Assembly: GCA_003342895.1 (NCBI GenBank)
Contig: PTFA01000304.1
Coordinates: forward strand, 248,001-312,000
DNA from: Casuarius casuarius
Taxonomy: Eukaryota; Chordata; Aves; Casuariiformes; Casuariidae
Direction of reading: 5' to 3'
Length of the DNA: 64,000 nucleotides
Shown one piece after another: positions 38,101 to 49,780 of the stretch (its first letter is position 1; each line of letters begins with the position of its first letter). The notes under the pieces are model-generated. The model did not search any database, was not told where the DNA came from, and saw only the letters and a program-made list of their open reading frames with translations. The position numbers and the translations under genes were made by a program.

Positions 38101-39480
38101 ATACTGTTTGAGAAATTACTTTAAAATAGATGGAAAACCTGAAAAGCTTACCAAACTTGCTAACTATACTCACTAACCATTTATACCTACTTAATGCAAT
38201 CCTGCACANAAACCATATCTACTTATCACCTTTTGTTTCTCTCCACATATTGTCTGTATATCATGATACCATAAAAGACATCTTTTCTTGGGCATTAGTA
38301 TAGCTTCTGCCATGCAATGGGACACNGTCTTATCTGATGAAGTCTGTATTAGGGGGGAAAACACTACTTTGTACCCATAGTTCTTTCCTCTTACAAAAAA
38401 CATAACATTTTAAAATATTTTGTCTATATGTCAGACATGTTGTGTACATTCTTTGTTGCATATTTCAAAAACATCAAAATTATTGACTAGCAGAAAATAA
38501 CATGGAGGAGTTAAAACTGAGATTTCATATGCCTTTCCCTTCATTAGTCACTTCTGCTTCCAGAAATCAAATGGCAGAAACATACATTCCTCTTTCAGTC
38601 AAGATTGCCCCTTTGGGAGTGAGTCGAGCAGTTCATGTTAGAAGAGTCCTTTGTTCCCTTTACTTAAGGTATCAGAACAGTTGGGCATCAGAGATAAATC
38701 ATCTATTGTTTCTGTTAATTTAATTTGTATTTCACTGCAGAGCAAGGTGCTCAGAATTGCTTGGTAAGAAATAAATAACAAAACCTAAAATAGTCACAAA
38801 TATTAATATCTTCATTGGTTCAGAAGGATGCACTGTAGCAGGTCTTTCAAAGGACACTGGAATATTTTATTTACTCACTAATCTGAAAAAAGCAGGAACT
38901 AATGTCCAACCCAAAACTGCATTCAGGGACTGTCTGTTCCAGGTTGACAGCGCCTGACCGAAAACCCAACCCCCTTTCCAGGTGCACAGTTCAGTGTACT
39001 GGGCAGCGATGATCAACATCCCATTCAACATTCATTGTCTTATGCTATGTTTGTCCCCACTGTTTTGTTCTCATAAAGAAACCTTCCTATTCTTGCCTGA
39101 TATCTAGGTTTATATAAACTAGCTCTTAGCCTTTGCTTCCAGCTTGTTGTTGGACCTTTCCTTGCAGTCACATCACATTAAAGTGATGTGGCTGCATCAC
39201 ATTAAGTGATATAGTTTTTCAAGTTGTTTCTTTTTTTTTCTAAAGGGGTCATCACTGCTTAGACTGTGACAGTCTGAAATTACTGAGTCACCACCTACAG
39301 ACATTTAGAATTATTCCTCAAAGTGAAGTTAAGCTGGAAACATCATTAGCCAGTTTTAAAGGGGAAAAAAANCCAACCCTAATCACAGTATTCTATTTAT
39401 ATTCCAGCAATTCAGCCCTATCCCCGCAGCACCACCCTCTGTGACTGCACTTCATAAGAAGATTACACTTCTCCCCGTGA
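35170..39480. other. AT-rich non-coding stretch beside island 1
   Basis: No gene is visible. The stretch holds a purine-rich, G-run-bearing tract at 35464-35510 and a partly duplicated segment at 39165-39210, where CATCACATTAA-GTGAT occurs twice. If the island 1 gene is real, this is the start of its first intron or follows its alternative first exon. Confidence 0.65.
35464..35510 (+). repeat. Purine-rich tract with G runs
   Basis: About 47 bases almost free of pyrimidines on the plus strand, with G runs of 6, 3 and 6 followed by an A-rich stretch. Such tracts can form triplex or G-quadruplex structures; none is shown here. Confidence 0.7.
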
Positions 39481-39492
39481 AGTGAAAATTAC

Positions 39493-39545
39493 CTTCTTGT
39501 GGGGAGAAAGCGTTTAATTACGGCCCTGCTTCCTCCTGTCGCCAT
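39493..39545 (-). CDS. Candidate alternative first coding exon
   Basis: On the minus strand an ATG (39543-39545) in an excellent Kozak context (CACCATGGC) opens 17 codons plus two bases, reading MATGGSRAVIKRFLPTR, and runs straight into a donor AG|GTAATT. It lies inside island 1, 145 bases downstream of the other exon's donor, so it would be a separate promoter's first exon or, if the 39690 donor is skipped, part of a retained region. Note that CCATGG is palindromic, so the good ATG context is seen on both strands. I do not recognise the peptide. Confidence 0.3.
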
Positions 39546-39689
39546 GGTGATCCCCGGCAAACAGCCTGCTCCTTTCTGCTTTATTAGCGCCCATGTCCCC
39601 CCGCCCGCCCAAGTCCTCCCGGCGCGGGGCGAGCGGCGGCCGCCGCGCCCGGCGCTGCCCGGCCGCGGAGGCGCCCGCCGGGCCCTTAC

Positions 39690-39798
39690 CCGGGTGCTGC
39701 GGGGCGGCGGTGCCCGCCGGCTCGGTGAGGATGCTGGGGTCACTCTGCGACCTGCCTCGCGGGAGGAAACACCCGGTGCCTTCTTCGGACGCGGCCAT
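39690..39798 (-). CDS. First coding exon of an unidentified gene
   Basis: On the minus strand an ATG (39796-39798) opens 36 codons plus one base, beginning MAASEEGTGCFLPRGR and continuing with RSQSDPSILTE and an Ala/Pro/Gly-rich tail, then a consensus donor G|GTAAGG. The exon sits in a CpG island, where first exons belong. The start codon has G at +4 but C at -3, so the context is only fair. The frame is open for the 33 bases up to the gap, and an upstream start hidden in the gap cannot be excluded. RSQSDP (residues 16-21) matches the mode-1 14-3-3 binding consensus RSXSXP, which suggests a cytoplasmic phospho-regulated protein; this is inference. I do not recognise the gene, and downstream exons are not certain in this window. 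Confidence 0.6.
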
Positions 39799-39832
39799 GA
39801 GGTGGAGGGCGGGCGGGCGGCTCAGAGGCGGG

Positions 39833-40334
39833 NNNNNNNNNNNNNNNNNNNNNNNNNNNNNNNNNNNNNNNNNNNNNNNNNNNNNNNNNNNNNNNNNNNN
39901 NNNNNNNNNNNNNNNNNNNNNNNNNNNNNNNNNNNNNNNNNNNNNNNNNNNNNNNNNNNNNNNNNNNNNNNNNNNNNNNNNNNNNNNNNNNNNNNNNNNN
40001 NNNNNNNNNNNNNNNNNNNNNNNNNNNNNNNNNNNNNNNNNNNNNNNNNNNNNNNNNNNNNNNNNNNNNNNNNNNNNNNNNNNNNNNNNNNNNNNNNNNN
40101 NNNNNNNNNNNNNNNNNNNNNNNNNNNNNNNNNNNNNNNNNNNNNNNNNNNNNNNNNNNNNNNNNNNNNNNNNNNNNNNNNNNNNNNNNNNNNNNNNNNN
40201 NNNNNNNNNNNNNNNNNNNNNNNNNNNNNNNNNNNNNNNNNNNNNNNNNNNNNNNNNNNNNNNNNNNNNNNNNNNNNNNNNNNNNNNNNNNNNNNNNNNN
40301 NNNNNNNNNNNNNNNNNNNNNNNNNNNNNNNNNN
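39833..40334. other. Assembly gap (502 N)
   Basis: A run of 502 undetermined bases lies in the middle of island 1. GC-rich bird promoters often drop out of short-read assemblies. Frames of 300 codons or more that cross this gap are artefacts of reading N as any residue. Confidence 1.
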
Positions 40335-40680
40335 CGCGCGCGCGGGGGGCAGGGCCCTCGCGAGGACCCGGCGCGAGGGGCTCGGTGCCCCAGGGAGGCC
40401 GCCGGCCCGGCCCGCCTGAGGCGGCTGTGCCCACCCGCGCCCGCGGGAGCGCTTCTGAGCGGGTGGGGGGGTTTTGTTCTTTTTTTTTCTTTTTTCCCTT
40501 CCTCCCCTCGCTCAGAAAGTGCCGATTCATCCCCGGCGGGCCGCGGGGGGAGCGTGGCGGTCCCGTCCGCGCCCCGCTGAGGGAAGCGGCCCAGCGGCGC
40601 GGCTCGGGAGCAAGTTCCTGCGCTGCCCCATGTCCTGCGTGGGGACAGGGCTGGCGGCTGCTGAGAGCGGCTTAAACNGG

Positions 40681-43600
40681 GTGCACTTGGGTGTTGCGCC
40701 TGAGGTTTGGGGGCTGCTTGAGAATAAGGGGGTGCCCAACAGTGGTTTCACTGGACCAGGATATTTTGACTAATGATAAGTAGTTTGGTGTGGGAATTTA
40801 TTTAAAAATGGGGCAATTGTGGGGTTTTTTGTGTTAAATCAGAGGTGATTACTCCCCACCAGGNGGTGGGTGCCAGCAGAGGGGCTGCTCATGTGCACTC
40901 AGTGCTCCAGGTAGCATCTCCTTNGTTGAGCATTGACCTGTAAAAAGCAAGGGTGCTTTTTAATCACTGTCCTACTAAAGTCATACAGAGCATTCAAGCA
41001 GCACCTGTTAGGATTATGCAATTCTTCTCTCCATGTATTATAGCAGGGTAGTGGTTAGAAATATGTATTAAACCTTGCTTTTGTCTTTGTATGGGACTAG
41101 TGTTAAGGAATACGCATGCATACAAGTAGCCTTCTTAAGCTGACCTGGTAGCAATNACTAGAGGTGAAGTTGCCTGATGCTTCCCATTGTAAGATAGGTA
41201 TAAATCTGCCAAATATTAAGGATGGAACTTTCTGTGTCAGAAAACTTTCCATTAATNCAATCATTCATTTGTATAAATAATTGCTTTCTACAGAAACTAA
41301 AGCAAGTATACTTTAGCCATTTCTGAAAGTAGGGGCACAGGAAACGGTGTCTTCTAAAAACAACCAAAACCCNTCATCTATCACATTGAGAACTGTATTT
41401 GCCTTTTTGTCTTGAAGGAGGAGTTTCAAAGATGGCCAGCTGCACACATCCCCCTCTGGAAGTCACCTTTGGACTAGGTATTTCTTGACGTTTGGTCAAC
41501 TTAGTAACCTTTTTTAAAAAAAAAAAAAATCTGTGGGCATTCATTTAATGTAGTGCTTGATAACAAAATTCTTCGAAGATTCCATTTGAACAAAGCTTTT
41601 CTGGTGATGTCTGCCCGTGGCTAGGATAAGCTGCTGCACATAATCGTGAGTTTGAATACTGTCATGAGAACAGAAATTGAACAAGGGGTTTAAAGCAAAA
41701 TATCAAAGAGTTTCTCATTCAATGAGTACTGTCCCCTTTTGCTTTGTATAAGGCAGATCCTAAGGAAGAAGTAGCATGTGGTACTGTAATCAAAAGCTGT
41801 ATCATAATGCAAGAGAATAAATGAAGGTAGCAGGGCCATTTTGTAGTTTTTTGAGAGTTTANTATTGTAATCTTGGCACATTTTTAGTGTCAGTTTTTGT
41901 AATAACTTCTAAGCCTTGTGAGCAAAACAGCTCATTGTAATTCCAAAAAGACAGCTAATGAGCCATTTTTATCATGCCATAAAACATCCCTGAGGAAACA
42001 AACAAGCAAATAAAAACAAAACACAGTTCTTTAAGGGATTCTTTAAAGATATTAGGATGTGTTTTGTACCCCTTTTTCTCTAGAGCCAATTACAATTTAA
42101 AAAATTGTGTTAAATTATTTAAACCTATAGTGCTAAATATTGTCTGCTTTGAAAAAAGTATGTTTATTTGTATGTCTCTTAGTTTCATGTTAATAACAAT
42201 GTGCCTATTTGTACTTTCCTAACCTTTAAGTAGTTTCCGCAGTCTTTCTGGGGGCAAACCCCGAGTTTATCCATAAGAGGAAAGATTTGAGGCAAAGCGT
42301 CTTCTCCATGTTGAAGGACGAATGCCACAAGGAATTGAGCATTTTTACCAAAGTAAATAAAAGTTGGAGGCAAGCACCAACCAATATAATGCAAGTATTT
42401 TGTTGTGTAAATACCTCTGAAATTCATAAGGAAGCTAAGCCTGGTCATAGTTGTGGTACTTAGCACATGAAAGATTGTAAAAGTTGTCCTTAAGTTCCCT
42501 TTTACTGCTTGATATAATTCTGTAAATGTGACAAAAATACTTGCNCAATCAGAGCCACTATAATTAGTAACATAATTCTCTCTCTATTTTCTGCCTGCAA
42601 CAGTTTTGTGGTAAATAAGTTTGCAACNTTTTCCAGGGAGTACACTGAACTGATACCTTTTTTTCCTCTCAATGTATATCCAGCCTTTGATCTTTATGAT
42701 GAAAAATTAGATTTTTTTTTTTTCTAATTTAGTGGCATGTGATATTTCTGCAATCCATTTAGTGGCAAAAAATACTTCTTAAAATGAAATATTAATACAA
42801 GGAACACAAAAGATAAACTCTAGTTTTATGCACATTCCAGAAACAAATCCAATGCATTTCCATATGACATACCTTCCCTTGATAAATTTAAAAAATGCAG
42901 TATGTACATTATGAACCAAATCATGCTTTTACAGTCTGATTATGTATATATGTGATTTGTTTGGTAGACAGTTGAACTCCTGTTTCATGATCCAGTTATA
43001 TAAAACAAGTACTAGTGTGCATTAGAAATGGAGTCTTCCTCTGAGGAGAAGGAAAAGAGGTGAGTCATGTCAGCGCTGTTTTTCTTGAGTCAGCAGAATA
43101 TTGAACAACCTCATTTTCATTGATGTGAAATCCATATGTGATCTCTGAACATAGCTCTGATCTTTAAATAACAGCACAGAAAGAAAAATCAGCTCAGGAT
43201 ACATTTTGATTGACAATATCAATTTTAACATTAAAGTTGTTTTGATGACCAAGGGAAAAATACCCTTGCTCAGAGCAATTTTCTTAGACGCAGCAACAGA
43301 AGGCATTTGTTCTGTTGCTTGTGATTCTTAACCTAGCTTTTCAGATTTTGTGCCAGCCTATGTTGTATTCAGTATGCTTACACTAACAGTAAAGATGAAT
43401 GCTCAAAAAGGCTGCTGTCTCTATTTGCTTTGTGTTTTTGGTTTTGTTCCGCCCCACCCCACACACATACACATATCTTGGTAAAGCGATGTAGGGCATA
43501 TTTTGAGCCTTTATTTGTCAAGAAGATAAAAGAAATGCATGTCACCGAGAACAGATATAAGTATCATCCAGAAGTCATAACTTTGTAACAATGAAGACTG

Positions 43601-44880
43601 CAAAGATTTCTTCTCCAAAGCATGATGATGTAGTTGCTACTATGGAAGGCAAATAAAAAATGAAGAAGCATCAGGGATTTGTTTTTGGTGGCTTCAGGTA
43701 CATATTCACATTTAACATCTCTGATACTGAAGAGCTATTCTAGGAATCACCTGTCTAATTTTCATACTTGCTTTCTCTCACAGCTGTACTGCTCTGTCTG
43801 TCATTTTATGATGACTGAAGGAGCAGGAAAGGAGGAGGCAGGGGAAAATGTAAGAGAAGATAGCTTAGCTGCCTGCCTTCTTGACAAACAGCTCCACTCA
43901 CATAACTCCTTCTAGGTAGCAATGCAATGACAAAGAGAACCTGAACCAGTNCTCTATTTCACTGGTTCCAAATTATGTATCTTATAATAGTAACAACAAC
44001 ATAACAGTTTATGGGGAGGGAATTCCCATCTGTGACATGCAAAGGCCAGTAGAGAATCACAGGGATGTGATAGCTGTGTGTGGTAATTGTGTGCAAGAAG
44101 CAGGGAAAAGGCAGCTATGTGTGGAAGACAGTGGAGGACTCCTGCAGTGCTATCAAAGCCAGTGAGGCTGGAGGTGATATGCCATGTAAACACTGCTTGT
44201 GCCAATTCAAGTGCTGAAGTGAATCTGGTTTTCCTTTGTATTTTGTTTTTCCCTGAGACCTCAAAATTTCTGAGGGAAAGGGGAGTATATTTAACTTACA
44301 TTACAGGTCCANATCTTATTCCTTTCTTCATTGCCTTTGGGGGAATGTATATTCTTTATACAGATAGGCACAGTGTTCTTGAGGAAGAACAGGGCTAGAA
44401 GTTCCCTATTATTCTCACTTTCATTCTCTAAGTGTTCTATGGTATCAGATACTGTGGAAAAACTGTAGACAGGGGAAGGCAATATCTAATAAAATTTGGG
44501 CTCTGTAGGCAATACTAATTAATACAGGAAAACCTAATTAAGTATTTCTTGTTACACTCATGAGATGCAGGTTTTAGACTTAAGGATGAAAGAGANAGCA
44601 CGAAGAATCTGGAGTTTGTTGTAAATATCCAAAAATGCTGCATAAAATCCCAGAAAAAGTTTACAATTGGAGTTAGAAAATTCTACTTTAAATCAGTAAG
44701 TTGTCCTCTGATGTATGTTAAGAGTGATAAAAATGCCTNATCTGTCTTTTAATCAGTGTAATTTGGTTGAAATCTCTGGGATGAGAGATCTCACCACGGA
44801 TGAGCTCCTGGCTCACCTAAAAGGGAACATTTTCTGCGGACTTCATTTCCCCCTCAAGTCTGCCCCCTCCGCCAGGTCCT
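40681..44880. other. AT-rich non-coding stretch between the islands
   Basis: No gene is visible. The frames here are short and overlap on both strands (for example near 43954-44482). A poly-A tract lies at about 41516-41529 and poly-T at about 42711-42723. Confidence 0.65.
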
Positions 44881-44924
44881 TTCCCAAACACGTGTATTTC
44901 CCCCCAAGGAAAGGCTCTTTCCCC

Positions 44925-45200
44925 CTCGGCTGTGCCCCGGCGACGGTGCTCCGCCGCGGGCGGCCGGGCAGAGCGGAAGCCGCACTCCCGCCCTGCCCCG
45001 CGCCGCTCTCCTGCGGAGCCGGGCGGCCGCGCCAGGGGCCGCCGTGCCCGCGGGGTGCCTCGGGGTGCCTCGCGGCCCCTAACGGCCCCTAACGGCTGTT
45101 GGCGCGCGAGGCCACCTGGCGCCGCAACGGCCGTTGGTGCGCGAGGCGCACCTGACGCGGCGGCGGCCGAGGACTGCTCGGGCTTCTCGTCACAGCCACG
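44925..45200. promoter_or_regulatory. CpG island 2 with MYB/E-box/E2F motif cluster
   Basis: This compact island holds TAACGG (45080-45085, 45090-45095), CTGTTG (45096-45101), CAACGG (45125-45130) and CCGTTG (45131-45136), all forms of the MYB element YAACNG. The last two form a perfect 12-bp palindrome. E-boxes CACCTG lie at 45113-45118 and 45149-45154, and TTGGCGCGC at 45099-45107 is E2F-like. Outside the core, CACGTG occurs at 44889-44894 and 45345-45350. The cluster is built from tandem duplications of 10 and about 36 bp. A rightward promoter is plausible: a donor-like CAG|GTATTT lies at about 45470. The plus-strand frames through the island are Arg/Pro/Ala-rich GC artefacts. Confidence 0.6.
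45051..45162. repeat. Nested tandem duplications in island 2
   Basis: CGGGGTGCCT is repeated twice (45051-45070). CGGCCCCTAA is repeated twice (45073-45092). A unit of about 36 bp, starting AACGGCTGTTGGCGCGCGAG at 45091 and AACGGCCGTTGGTGCGCGAG at 45127, is repeated with a handful of differences. Confidence 0.85.
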
Positions 45201-45500
45201 GTGCCTCCCTGTGCTTTCCGTTTATATTCGGCGCAAAAAGGAAGCCAGTTCTGCGGTGTACATCCCATGGAAGGGATTTACTCCCTGCGTTCCCTTGAGG
45301 CTTTTAGGGAGGCTTTCACACAACGCGCTCCCTGTGGNGTTTGCCACGTGCCTCCCGTTGGTGTTCCCTGAACTGCGGGTGGAGGCTGAGGAGAGGTTGA
45401 ACACGAGGAGCCTGGTCCTGCCCTGCATTATGCCCTGCCAGCTTTGCCCAGGATTTACTTCAACTTGTCAGGTATTTGACTCTGGGTTTCAACTTTAGCT

Positions 45501-47419
45501 CTATGAAATCAAGAACCTCNTTTTATTAAGACATCCTAGGCCTATATAACAGTACATAGATGTTAGTTAATAGTTTGATCATGTCAACTGGCTAAGCCTT
45601 TTTTGTCTGATTTATTGGTGGAGAAGGGAAAGCTGCTTTCCCAGTGACTTCTGAGTAGCTGGAAATAACAGTGCTTTCTTACANGTTTAACCTTTTGCTT
45701 GTTAACAATCCACAGTTGGATGTTTGGTGTCTGTCTTTACTGAATTTTGTAAAAGTTTAGGACCTCATTATATTTAAAATGTATTTAAAATATTCAGTTA
45801 TATTAAAAATAATCAATATGTGCTGGGGAAGAGTTTGTAACAAAACAGTCTAACTTGCCCAAGTGCTCCTAAGTCCTGACTTTGCTGTATTAGTGAAACA
45901 AGTGTTAGGAAGATGTTCTCAACAGCACACTNCACGTCTTCCTCACTTCGTGTCCAGCAAATAAGAAATATGGCAAATATAATTTGCTTCCAGTTCAGAC
46001 TTTGTTAGAAAAAGCACTTTGTTCCATTTCATGCTCTTAGGATAGTGATCCAGACACTATTGTGGGCGTTAATATGCGCGGGGGCAGATTTGCTGCTATC
46101 TGGTTGTTCTGCTCCTTTACCTATTCTGCCTGGTTGCAGTATGTTCAGAANTGTTTTCTCCTTTGCCAGTTCTCATCTTGTATGCCATGCCTGAAATAAC
46201 TGAGCTCTTCACTAACACAGTCCTTTCATTGAGCAATTATATGTCTGTCAGCTTTTCCTACGTATGTTATTTACTCTCCATTACTTGTGTTTCANGATCG
46301 CTTGCATGTGTTGAAGTAGAGGTAAAAAGATAGAAGCTGTTTGAACTTAGTCTACTAAGTGGGTAAAGATAAAGGTTCTTCACAGAGGGCTAAAACTTAG
46401 CATCTGCTACTAATTGATTTTTAGATTATAAAGAAAAAGACTGCTTGCTACTTCCTTATTAAAGTCTGATTTAAGTAATTCTGATTAGTTTGTCCTTAGA
46501 GAATCAAAGTCAATAGCCATTTACAGTACATTTTAGAAGAGCATATTTGAGAAATAACATTTTAAAAGGCTGATAAAAATATGTTATTCATATGCTTTGG
46601 CAATTTTCAGAGAAACGCTTCAGTTAATTTTGTCAAAAACATGGTCTAAATTTTTCTGTTTCCTGGTAGTTTTGTCCTCCCCCCAAAATTGTTTTCAACT
46701 AGATCTATATCCCGCTTTCTGTAATTTATCAGTTTACAAGAAGGCAAAACATTTTTATTTCTGCAGTCACAGACTCTGCACAACTGAGATTTTTCAGATT
46801 CAGGACTGGTTCAGGTTTGAAATGGAGACCACCTTGATGAAGGAAAGCAAGCTTGCTGTTTGTTTTTTATTATTAATTTTATTATGGTAGTGGCTAGTGA
46901 ACAAAAAAATGGGGGCCCAGTGTGTTAGTCAGCCACTGTCCACAGGTGTAAGAAGAGTGGGGCTCTCTAAGCCCCACAATTCAAGGAAGCAGAGCTGCAC
47001 AATCAGAAATTATTCTCGGACCCAGAGCTGGTACTTCACTACTGCGTTTGTTCTTACGAAAGCTTATCTCTGCTATGAGATAAGCAATGTGTTTATTGTT
47101 CTTGGAAGCAGTAATAACATTTGTGATCAGAAAGGGCTATTTCATCTTCAAAGTACTGCAGAGACGTTAACTAATTATTTAGGATTCTNTAAACTTTCTA
47201 GGCTGAACTTCAGTTACTGGCACAAGTCCACAACTACCACAGCAGTCAGCAGAAGTTCTGTGCAGGGATTTGTCTCCCTTCTTGGGGCCTAGAGGACTGG
47301 TTGCCTCTGGTTTTTCATACATCACTTTGGTAAATTAAGAACCTGTTTGTATTTCATCATAGCAAGTATCTTGGGGTGATAGCAAAGGCTTTTTTGGATG
47401 TTTCTTAGAGGCTTAGTCT
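45501..47419. other. AT-rich non-coding stretch
   Basis: No supportable gene. The 131-codon plus-strand frame at 46897-47292 contains an ambiguous codon and no known domain, and lacks splice signals. A GATA-type palindrome at 47062-47085 is listed separately. Confidence 0.6.
47062..47085. promoter_or_regulatory. Palindromic GATA pair
   Basis: GCTTATCTC (47062-47070) and GAGATAAGC (47077-47085) are exact reverse complements separated by TGCTAT. Each arm contains a GATA-factor site (AGATAAG type), in inverted orientation. GATA factors can bind such paired sites; function here is inference. Confidence 0.5.
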
Positions 47420-47479
47420 CTAGATGCTGGACAAGATTCACCTCTCAAGATCACTTCCAGCCCTATTTTCTACAATAAT
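47420..47479 (+). repeat. CR1 LINE 3' end, diverged
   Basis: The segment reads TAGATGCTGGACAAGATTCA, then CTCTCAAGATCACTTCCAGC and CCTATTTTCTACAATAAT. It follows the order of the CR1 3' UTR (a GGAC...GAT block, GGTCCCTTCCAGCCCTA block, then the tail), but the terminal octamer repeats are degraded. Confidence 0.7.
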
Positions 47480-49780
47480 AGCAAGGGATTCCCAAAGGAA
47501 ATAGTAATAGAGATCAGTATGGAAAACTTAGTCTTATTTGCTGTATACAAGATGTAATTACAAATTTTGTAAACAAGCAGATGCATTTTATATCAGACAT
47601 ATGCAAACTCTCCATTTTAAGAGAGACATTGATGGCCTAAACAGTGTCCCTCCAAAAATATTGTCCCATGTGATAGACAAATACCTGAACGTACCTTGGG
47701 CTTGGATCCTGATATAAAGTATTATCAGAAGCATCAAGAAAATCACTGATGATTTCAGTGGGCTGAAGCCTCATTCGATGCCTCATNATGTAGCTACTCT
47801 GCAAGTTTAGCACAAAGATTACATATGAGAATGTAAATAGAACAAAGTTTTTTNTGATTCTAGTTCTAATCAATAATTTGCTTTTGTGACTTGTAGACTA
47901 AATNCAAGTGTTTACTCAAACCAAACACCAGCTGAATTCAAAGAAGCTTATGGGGAATGAAAGGATATATATCTTTGTTCTGTTCATCTGACTTGTTTCC
48001 TGTTTCTTAGTTAGCCTTTTCTTTCAATCTTAGTCTTTTTAACATGTTTTATACACTTGAATATACAGATTTATTTACATCTGCCTGTAATATTCCTTTC
48101 ATAAGTGTCAGATGAAGAACAGCAAATATACCATTATTTTTATCGGACATAATGAATATGATTTTNCCCTCCAGTGCTAGGTTTCCACAGGTATTTCTGT
48201 GTTGGCTTTACATCAGACTGATGAATGTAGAGAATATTCTCTTTTGCAAATTTTTTCTGATGTGCATTTGAACAAAAAAAATGTATAGCCACAGATAAAA
48301 CTCTGGGTAGTAAGTGTCTGTCTTGATTTGTATTACATGGGGAAAGTGAGTTGGTTTTTAGCTGATGTGGCTTCCATTTTGAATTCACTGTTACTGTTAA
48401 AAACAAAAAAACCCCTTCTCTAAGAAGTAATGAAACAGAGATAAAGATGAAGGGAGTATTTGAAGTCTTTAGGTAATATGAGGCCTGTTACCCTTTATTT
48501 GACTTATAAAATGCTAATATGTTTTGAATTAATTCATCTTAATCAATTGCAGCACAGACTTGTTTCAGGAAGACGCATCTTTAATAATGTGCATTTAGCT
48601 TTGGATATATTGGAAGATCATCCCTTGGAATATTGTCTGCTTAGTGGTGGTCTGGCTTTCAGGAAGCTTCTAATACAATGGAACACAGTTACTTTTAATT
48701 TAGACTCTGTAAATAGTTGGAATTTGATATTCACTATTCATATATTAATAGTGCATATAAAGTAGCTAACAGTGCTCAATGAACAATTACCTGATCATAG
48801 GCTGAATTAAAAGTATTGGATGAAATAACTGTTTTGGATAGAAACAGACTCAAATTTCTAGGAAGAAGCAGCTCTGTGCAATAGCTTTTCTGTCTTGAAG
48901 GTATTTTCAAAACAAATATCGTGAGGCAGTCTTTGTGACAGTCATGCTTATAATTTAGGCAAAGGATTAAGAGTTCGGCAGATTTCAAAGAGGTTAGAAG
49001 TGCTGTATGCATCAAGTTTATTGTTGATCAGGTCTCCAATAGAAAAAAGATAAAGTGTTCTTGAAGGAAGAAGTCTCATTCAGCAGGGAAAAAAAAATTT
49101 ACTGCTTTACAGGGAGGAGGTGTTCTGTCACTGTATTTCTACACTACTACCTATACCTCTACAAGATATACATGTGATCAGTGTAGCACATAGGCATGTT
49201 TCCCTTTCCTCTACTAGAAATAGCACTCTGATGCAAACATTTTCAAAGGTCATTGTGCAGCCAACACTTAGGCCATGATCTGATTCCCATTACATCAACA
49301 GCAAGACTTCTGCTGGATTAGGTGGAAGTTGACTGAAACTTTCTTTTCTTCTAAGCATGAAAGTAGCATTTTTCCCATCCATCATGCACAGACTAACAAC
49401 TGGGTGAAGTATTTTATTCTCTGATCAGTTAAATGAAATCTCTCCCCGGTTCTCAGAAGCTCCCATTAGGCAATGGGAGGCTTGCTCATGTTACACTCAT
49501 ATGCCTGTGGAGCAAAGGTGAAGTGTCCAAGTGTTTTCAGGGAGCCTTGCCCCCAGTGTCTCTTTCACACTGCATCTGTGTAGGAGTATATGGCTTGGGT
49601 CCCATAGGAAGGGTGTCTCATGGTCGTTGGGGAAAGAGAAAGTAACTATGATTTAATAAGAGAATATGATCAGTGTTAGTCTTTTGGCTCATCAAACACT
49701 TGAGTCTTCTAGACCACAGAACAGTGCTATTACTGAATATTTTCTGTAGGCCCCAGAAAGAGTGAAGGGTTGGATTGATG

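Larger units (their letters stand above)
39585..40680. promoter_or_regulatory. CpG island 1, probable promoter (gap inside)
   Basis: A very GC- and CpG-rich segment, in sharp contrast to the AT-rich flanks, surrounds a 502-base gap. Its left part holds the minus-strand first coding exon. Its right part (40335-40680) is equally CpG-dense and includes a pyrimidine tract ending CTCGCTCAG (about 40473-40515). The transcription start of the leftward gene should lie within or just right of the gap. A CpG island of this kind often fires in both directions, so a rightward transcript is possible. No TATA box is seen, as expected for this promoter class. Confidence 0.8.

Noticed and set aside
39499..40675. 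Frames of 306-360 codons across island 1 on both strands
   Set aside because: They run through 502 N read as any residue. Apart from the minus-strand exon at 39690-39798 and the ATG at 39543, the visible parts are Arg/Gly/Pro/Ala-rich translations of GC-rich DNA.
44715..45498. Overlapping plus-strand frames of 125 and 188 codons in island 2
   Set aside because: The composition is typical of CpG-island artefacts and there is no recognisable domain; the duplications shift between frames without regard to coding.
46897..47292. 131-codon plus-strand frame
   Set aside because: It includes an ambiguous codon, lacks splice context and has no family resemblance.
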